NCBI GenBank assembly: GCA_030152805.1
Contig: JASLIG010000095.1
Coordinates: 1 to 8,360, forward strand
Reading direction: 5' to 3'
From: Solirubrobacterales bacterium
GTDB lineage: Bacteria > Actinomycetota > Thermoleophilia > Solirubrobacterales > 70-9
Length of the DNA: 8,360 nt
Translations under genes and position numbers: made by a program
In this document: in pieces, positions 6,323 to 8,360 of the stretch
How the letters are laid out: each line of letters opens with the position of its first letter
Numbering within the stretch: the first letter of the stretch is position 1
The notes under the pieces: generated by a model
Databases searched by the model: none
What the model was told of the DNA's origin: nothing
What the model saw: the letters and a program-made list of their open reading frames with translations, nothing else

Positions 6323-6727
6323 ATGCGGGGCGGTATCTACGTACTCAACTTCTATTCGCCGGTCTTCGTCGACCAGCTCAAGCGCGGCCGCAAGACCGCG
6401 ACCATCCGCCTGGGCGACAAGAGCAACAAGTACGAGCGCGGCATGGTCGTCTGGATCACCGTTGGCTTCCGCCACAGCCCGCGCGAGAAGATCTTCACCG
6501 CGGTGATCGACGACGTCGAGGTGAAGCGGGTCTCCGAGCTTTCCCCGCGCGACATCGAGCACGACAATCCCGAGTTCCGCCGGCTCGAGGACGAGGTCAA
6601 GTTCCTCGAGCAGATCTACGGCCACCCGGTGGCGCCGGACGAAACGGTGACGGTGATCCGCTTCTCGCAGATCGTCGAGCCGCCCGGAGCCCACTTCGGC
6701 AACGGCGAGACGCCCCACCACAATTGA
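6323..6727 (+). CDS. ASCH-domain protein, possible YqfB-like amidohydrolase
   Basis: A 134-residue cytoplasmic protein of the ASCH (PUA-like) fold. Residues 6-118 form the domain: LNFYSPVFVDQLKRGRKTATIRLGD near the N-terminus carries the family signature, a central strand pair includes MVVWITVG and KIFTAVIDDVEVKRV, and VTVIRFSQI closes it. In the ASCH motif GxKxxExR the Glu is replaced by Thr (G22, K24, T27, R29). The form GRKTxTIR is that of E. coli YqfB, an N4-acetylcytidine amidohydrolase whose proposed catalytic residues are K21, T24 and E74. K24 and T27 match the first two and D81 falls near the third. RNA binding without catalysis is the alternative. The ATG has no Shine-Dalgarno sequence. 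The next gene follows 33 bases later on the same strand and may be co-transcribed. Confidence 0.82.
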   Translation: MRGGIYVLNFYSPVFVDQLKRGRKTATIRLGDKSNKYERGMVVWITVGFRHSPREKIFTAVIDDVEVKRVSELSPRDIEHDNPEFRRLEDEVKFLEQIYGHPVAPDETVTVIRFSQIVEPPGAHFGNGETPHHN

Positions 6728-6760
6728 CCGGGCCGGCCACCTAGCGCGCACCCCCAGCTC

Positions 6761-7234
6761 GTGGCCGACTATTCCTTCCTGACCACCTGGTTGCTCGACT
6801 CGCCGCGCGAGCCGATCTGGGAGGCGATCTATGACCAGGCCCGCTGGCCCGAGTGGTGGCGGGGGGTCGAGGAGGCCGAGGAGATCCAGGCGGGGGAGGA
6901 CGGTGGCGTCGGCACCGTCGCGCGGCTGGTCTGGAAGAGCCTGCTGCCCTACCGGGTCGAGTTCCGGGTGACAACGACCCGCGTCGAGCACCTCCGCCTG
7001 CTCGAGGCAGACGCGGTTGGCGAGCTGACCGGAGTCGGCCGCTGGCGCCTCTACGAACAGGACGGCGTCACCGCTGTCCTCTACGAGTGGAACGTGGCGA
7101 CGACAAAGGCCTGGATGAACCTGTTGGCGCCGGTCGCCCGCCCCGCCTTCGAGTGGAACCACGACTGGGTGATGAAGCGCGGCGGCGAGGGCATAGCCCA
7201 ACTCCTAGGTTGCCGTCTCCTAGCCAACGGCTAG
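6761..7234 (+). CDS. SRPBCC-superfamily protein (polyketide cyclase/START-like fold)
   Basis: A 157-residue protein of the SRPBCC helix-grip fold, which encloses a hydrophobic cavity for lipid-like or polyketide-like ligands. Typical elements are the N-terminal strand and helix SPREPIWEAIYDQARWPEWW (14-33), the strand series from GTVARLVWKSLLPYRVEFRV (51-70) through GVGRWRLYEQ and VLYEWNV, and the long C-terminal helix from PVARPAFEWNHDWVMKRG onward (124-141) that closes the cavity. No catalytic residue can be named and no ligand inferred. The start is GTG with no ribosome binding site. Position 33 bases after the ASCH gene suggests a shared transcript, though nothing ties the functions. A strong hairpin begins nine bases after the stop. 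Many high-GC actinomycetes carry several such proteins of unknown role. Confidence 0.82.
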   Translation: MADYSFLTTWLLDSPREPIWEAIYDQARWPEWWRGVEEAEEIQAGEDGGVGTVARLVWKSLLPYRVEFRVTTTRVEHLRLLEADAVGELTGVGRWRLYEQDGVTAVLYEWNVATTKAWMNLLAPVARPAFEWNHDWVMKRGGEGIAQLLGCRLLANG

Positions 7235-7243
7235 ACCCCCGCC

Positions 7244-7286
7244 GACGGGCCTAAAACCGGAGTCCGAGTGGGGTTTTCGGCCCGTC
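7244..7286 (+). terminator. Long hairpin between the SRPBCC gene and the groES promoter
   Basis: GACGGGCC (7244-7251) pairs with GGCCCGTC (7279-7286) and AAAACC (7253-7258) with GGTTTT (7272-7277). This gives 14 base pairs with one T/C mismatch and a 13-base loop. It starts nine bases after the SRPBCC stop and ends before the groES promoter, the expected place for a terminator. No T-run follows, so it would be a U-less terminator of the kind often proposed in actinomycetes. A regulatory leader structure is less likely because it lies upstream of the CIRCE element. Confidence 0.6.
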
Positions 7287-7309
7287 AGCCGCCGAATCGT
7301 CCGACTCGC

Positions 7310-7315
7310 TATCTT
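7310..7315 (+). promoter_or_regulatory. Candidate groES -10 element
   Basis: TATCTT fits a TANNNT -10 and would place transcription start near 7322, just in front of CIRCE. No good -35 is found 16-18 bp upstream, so the call rests mainly on position. Confidence 0.4.
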
Positions 7316-7323
7316 TCCGTGCG

Positions 7324-7350
7324 CTGGCACTCTCACCTGGAGAGTGCCAA
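7324..7350. promoter_or_regulatory. CIRCE operator (HrcA binding site)
   Basis: CTGGCACTC, nine bases, then GAGTGCCAA match the CIRCE consensus TTAGCACTC-N9-GAGTGCTAA closely. The central arms TGGCACTC/GAGTGCCA (7325-7332 and 7342-7349) are perfectly inverted. CIRCE is bound by the heat-shock repressor HrcA, which leaves when unfolded protein engages GroEL. The site sits 52 bases upstream of the groES start, at or just after the predicted transcription start. Confidence 0.95.
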
Positions 7351-7390
7351 TCCAGTCTCGAAACTTCTGACCCAACCCCTGATCCAGCAT

Positions 7391-7395
7391 GGAGG
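7391..7395 (+). promoter_or_regulatory. groES ribosome binding site
   Basis: GGAGG lies seven bases before the ATG at 7403 and fixes the start. The same frame is open further upstream to 7268, but that stretch contains the CIRCE operator and has no GroES similarity. Confidence 0.85.
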
Positions 7396-7402
7396 TATAC
7401 GG

Positions 7403-7690
7403 ATGAAGCTGAAGCCCCTCGGGGACCGGCTGATCGTCAAGCCGATCGAGGAGGAGGAGACGACCGCGAGCGGCATCGTCCTCCCCGACACGGCCAAGGA
7501 GAAGCCCCAGAAGGGCAAGGTCGTCGCCGTTGGCGATGGCGCGATCAACGAGGACGGCTCGCGCCGCCCGCTCGACGTGAGCGAGGGCGACGAGGTCCTC
7601 TACTCCAAATACGGTGGCACCGAGGTCACCGTCGAGGACGAGGAACTGCTCGTGCTGCGCGAGTCCGACGTCCTCGCCAAGCTCGGCTAG
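7403..7690 (+). CDS. groES: Co-chaperonin GroES (Cpn10)
   Basis: A 95-residue GroES, of standard length, forming the heptameric lid of the GroEL folding chamber in the cytoplasm. It begins MKLKPLGDRLIVKP, the family signature. Residues about 17-33 are the mobile loop, with SGIVLPD (23-29) carrying the Ile-Val-Leu contact with the GroEL apical domains. GKVVAVGDG (38-46), VSEGDEVLYSKYGGTEV (59-75) and the C-terminal strand with LLVLRESDVLA complete the fold. The start is ATG 7403, with a GGAGG ribosome binding site. It is the first gene of an operon with groEL, 46 bases downstream, and is predicted to be heat-inducible through the CIRCE/HrcA system upstream. Confidence 0.98.
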   Translation: MKLKPLGDRLIVKPIEEEETTASGIVLPDTAKEKPQKGKVVAVGDGAINEDGSRRPLDVSEGDEVLYSKYGGTEVTVEDEELLVLRESDVLAKLG

Positions 7691-7720
7691 CCCGCCGCCC
7701 ACCAGGACTTAGAAGACCAA

Positions 7721-7725
7721 GGAGG
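7721..7725 (+). promoter_or_regulatory. groEL ribosome binding site
   Basis: GGAGG lies eleven bases before the groEL ATG at 7737, slightly longer spacing than for groES. It sits in the 46-base gap between the two genes, where no terminator is visible, consistent with one groES-groEL transcript. Confidence 0.7.
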
Positions 7726-7736
7726 ACTGAAAACAG

Positions 7737-8360
7737 ATGGCTCACAAGGAGCTGAAGTACAGAGAGGACGCGCGGGGGGCCCTGCAGGCCGGCGTCGACG
7801 CCGTCGCCGATGCGGTCAAGGTGACCCTCGGCCCGAAGGGCCGCTACGTCGTGCTCGACAAGAAGTTCGGCGCGCCGACGATCACCAACGACGGCGTCAC
7901 CATCGCCCGCGAGGTCGAGGTCGAGGACGTCTTCGAGAACCAGGGTTCCCAGCTCGTCCGCGAGGTCGCCACGGCGACCAACGACGTCGCCGGCGACGGC
8001 ACGACGACGGCGACCCTGCTCGCCCAGATCATCGTCCGCCAGGGCCTCAAGAACGTGGCGGCCGGCGCCAACCCGCTGGCCCTGCGGCGCGGGATCGAGA
8101 AGGCGGTCGACGATGTCGTCGACAACCTGCGCGAGAAGCAGTCCAAAGAGGTCGCCGGCAAGGAGCAGATCGCCCGCGTCGCCGCGATCTCGGCCGCCGA
8201 CGATGAGATCGGCAACGTGATCGCCGACGCGATCGAGAAAGTCGGCAAAGACGGCGTCGTCAACGTCGAGGAGGGCCAGACCTTCGGCATGGAGCTGGAG
8301 TTCACCGAGGGGATGCAGTTCGACAAGGGCTACATCTCCCCGTACATGGTCACCGACCAG
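7737..8360 (+). CDS. groEL: Chaperonin GroEL (Cpn60), N-terminal part (3' end outside window)
   Basis: The first 208 codons of GroEL, which is about 540 residues when complete; the frame runs off the right edge without a stop. Visible parts are the equatorial ATP-binding domain with VTLGPKG (29-35), ITNDGVTIARE (49-59) and the nucleotide loop GDGTTTAT (86-93, with the Mg/ATP-contacting Asp at 87), then NVAAGANPLALRRGIEKAV (106-124), and the intermediate and early apical region GMELEFTEGMQFDKGYISPY (184-203). One small oddity is Tyr37 in GPKGRY, where most GroELs have Asn. Actinomycetes often carry two groEL genes, and the one beside groES often has a His-rich tail; that end is not visible. 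It acts with GroES as the ATP-driven cytoplasmic folding chamber. Confidence 0.98.
   Translation, partial: MAHKELKYREDARGALQAGVDAVADAVKVTLGPKGRYVVLDKKFGAPTITNDGVTIAREVEVEDVFENQGSQLVREVATATNDVAGDGTTTATLLAQIIVRQGLKNVAAGANPLALRRGIEKAVDDVVDNLREKQSKEVAGKEQIARVAAISAADDEIGNVIADAIEKVGKDGVVNVEEGQTFGMELEFTEGMQFDKGYISPYMVTDQ

Noticed and set aside
5394..6506. Long plus-strand open frame across the RTX gene, with another at 4668-5360
   Set aside because: The products are Val/Ala-rich repeats that mirror the GGxGxD codons of the opposite strand, and the first one runs through the divergent promoter region into the ASCH gene in another frame.
7268..7402. N-terminal extension of GroES
   Set aside because: It would translate through the hairpin and the CIRCE operator; GGAGG and the conserved MKLKPLGDR start fix the ATG at 7403.
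7844..8326. Minus-strand open frame opposite groEL
   Set aside because: Ser/Thr-rich shadow of the highly conserved groEL reading frame.

Overview
The window is GC-rich bacterial DNA, about 70% or more G+C over most genes. The nearest fit by content is a high-GC actinomycete of the Thermoleophilia/Solirubrobacterales type. This is inferred from three things: a very large Lhr-type helicase, a long secreted RTX-repeat protein of the style common in that class, and a CIRCE-controlled groES-groEL operon with Actinomycetota-like GroEL sequence. No rRNA or other decisive marker is present, so the assignment is tentative. All features come from reading the sequence and from recalled family knowledge; no database search was run.

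Layout, left to right. (1) 1-2925 (+): the C-terminal two thirds of an Lhr-family DNA repair helicase, entering from the left edge. (2) 2929-3526 (-): a two-gene type II toxin-antitoxin module, a ribbon-helix-helix antitoxin followed by an overlapping MazF/PemK RNase toxin. Its G+C is clearly lower than its surroundings, which suggests it was acquired. (3) 3633-4337 (+): a Crp/Fnr-family regulator with an intact cyclic-nucleotide pocket signature. (4) 4341-6227 (-): a 628-residue exported RTX calcium-binding protein with 22 consecutive nonapeptide-type repeats and three shorter arrays. (5) 6323-6727 and 6761-7234 (+): an ASCH-domain protein resembling the YqfB-type amidohydrolases, then an SRPBCC-fold protein. 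(6) 7403-7690 and 7737-8360 (+): groES and the first 208 codons of groEL, behind a CIRCE operator, leaving by the right edge.

Only two groups clearly work together. The antitoxin and toxin form one operon with a candidate operator overlapping its promoter. groES and groEL form the chaperonin operon, predicted to be repressed by HrcA through CIRCE. The other genes look like individually placed housekeeping or accessory genes. Two pairs converge with only 3 bp between stop codons (helicase/toxin and Crp/RTX), and the two junctions carry the same 12-bp sequence in opposite orientation.

The best leads are: the ASCH protein, which conserves the Lys and Thr of the YqfB active site but has Asp where YqfB has Glu; the toxin-antitoxin promoter, where the predicted start site falls on the antitoxin start codon and an operator-like repeat covers the -10; the inverted 12-mers bracketing the toxin-antitoxin and Crp genes; and the strictly phased RTX array behind an ambiguous signal peptide/lipobox. 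I see no clearly new multi-gene system.
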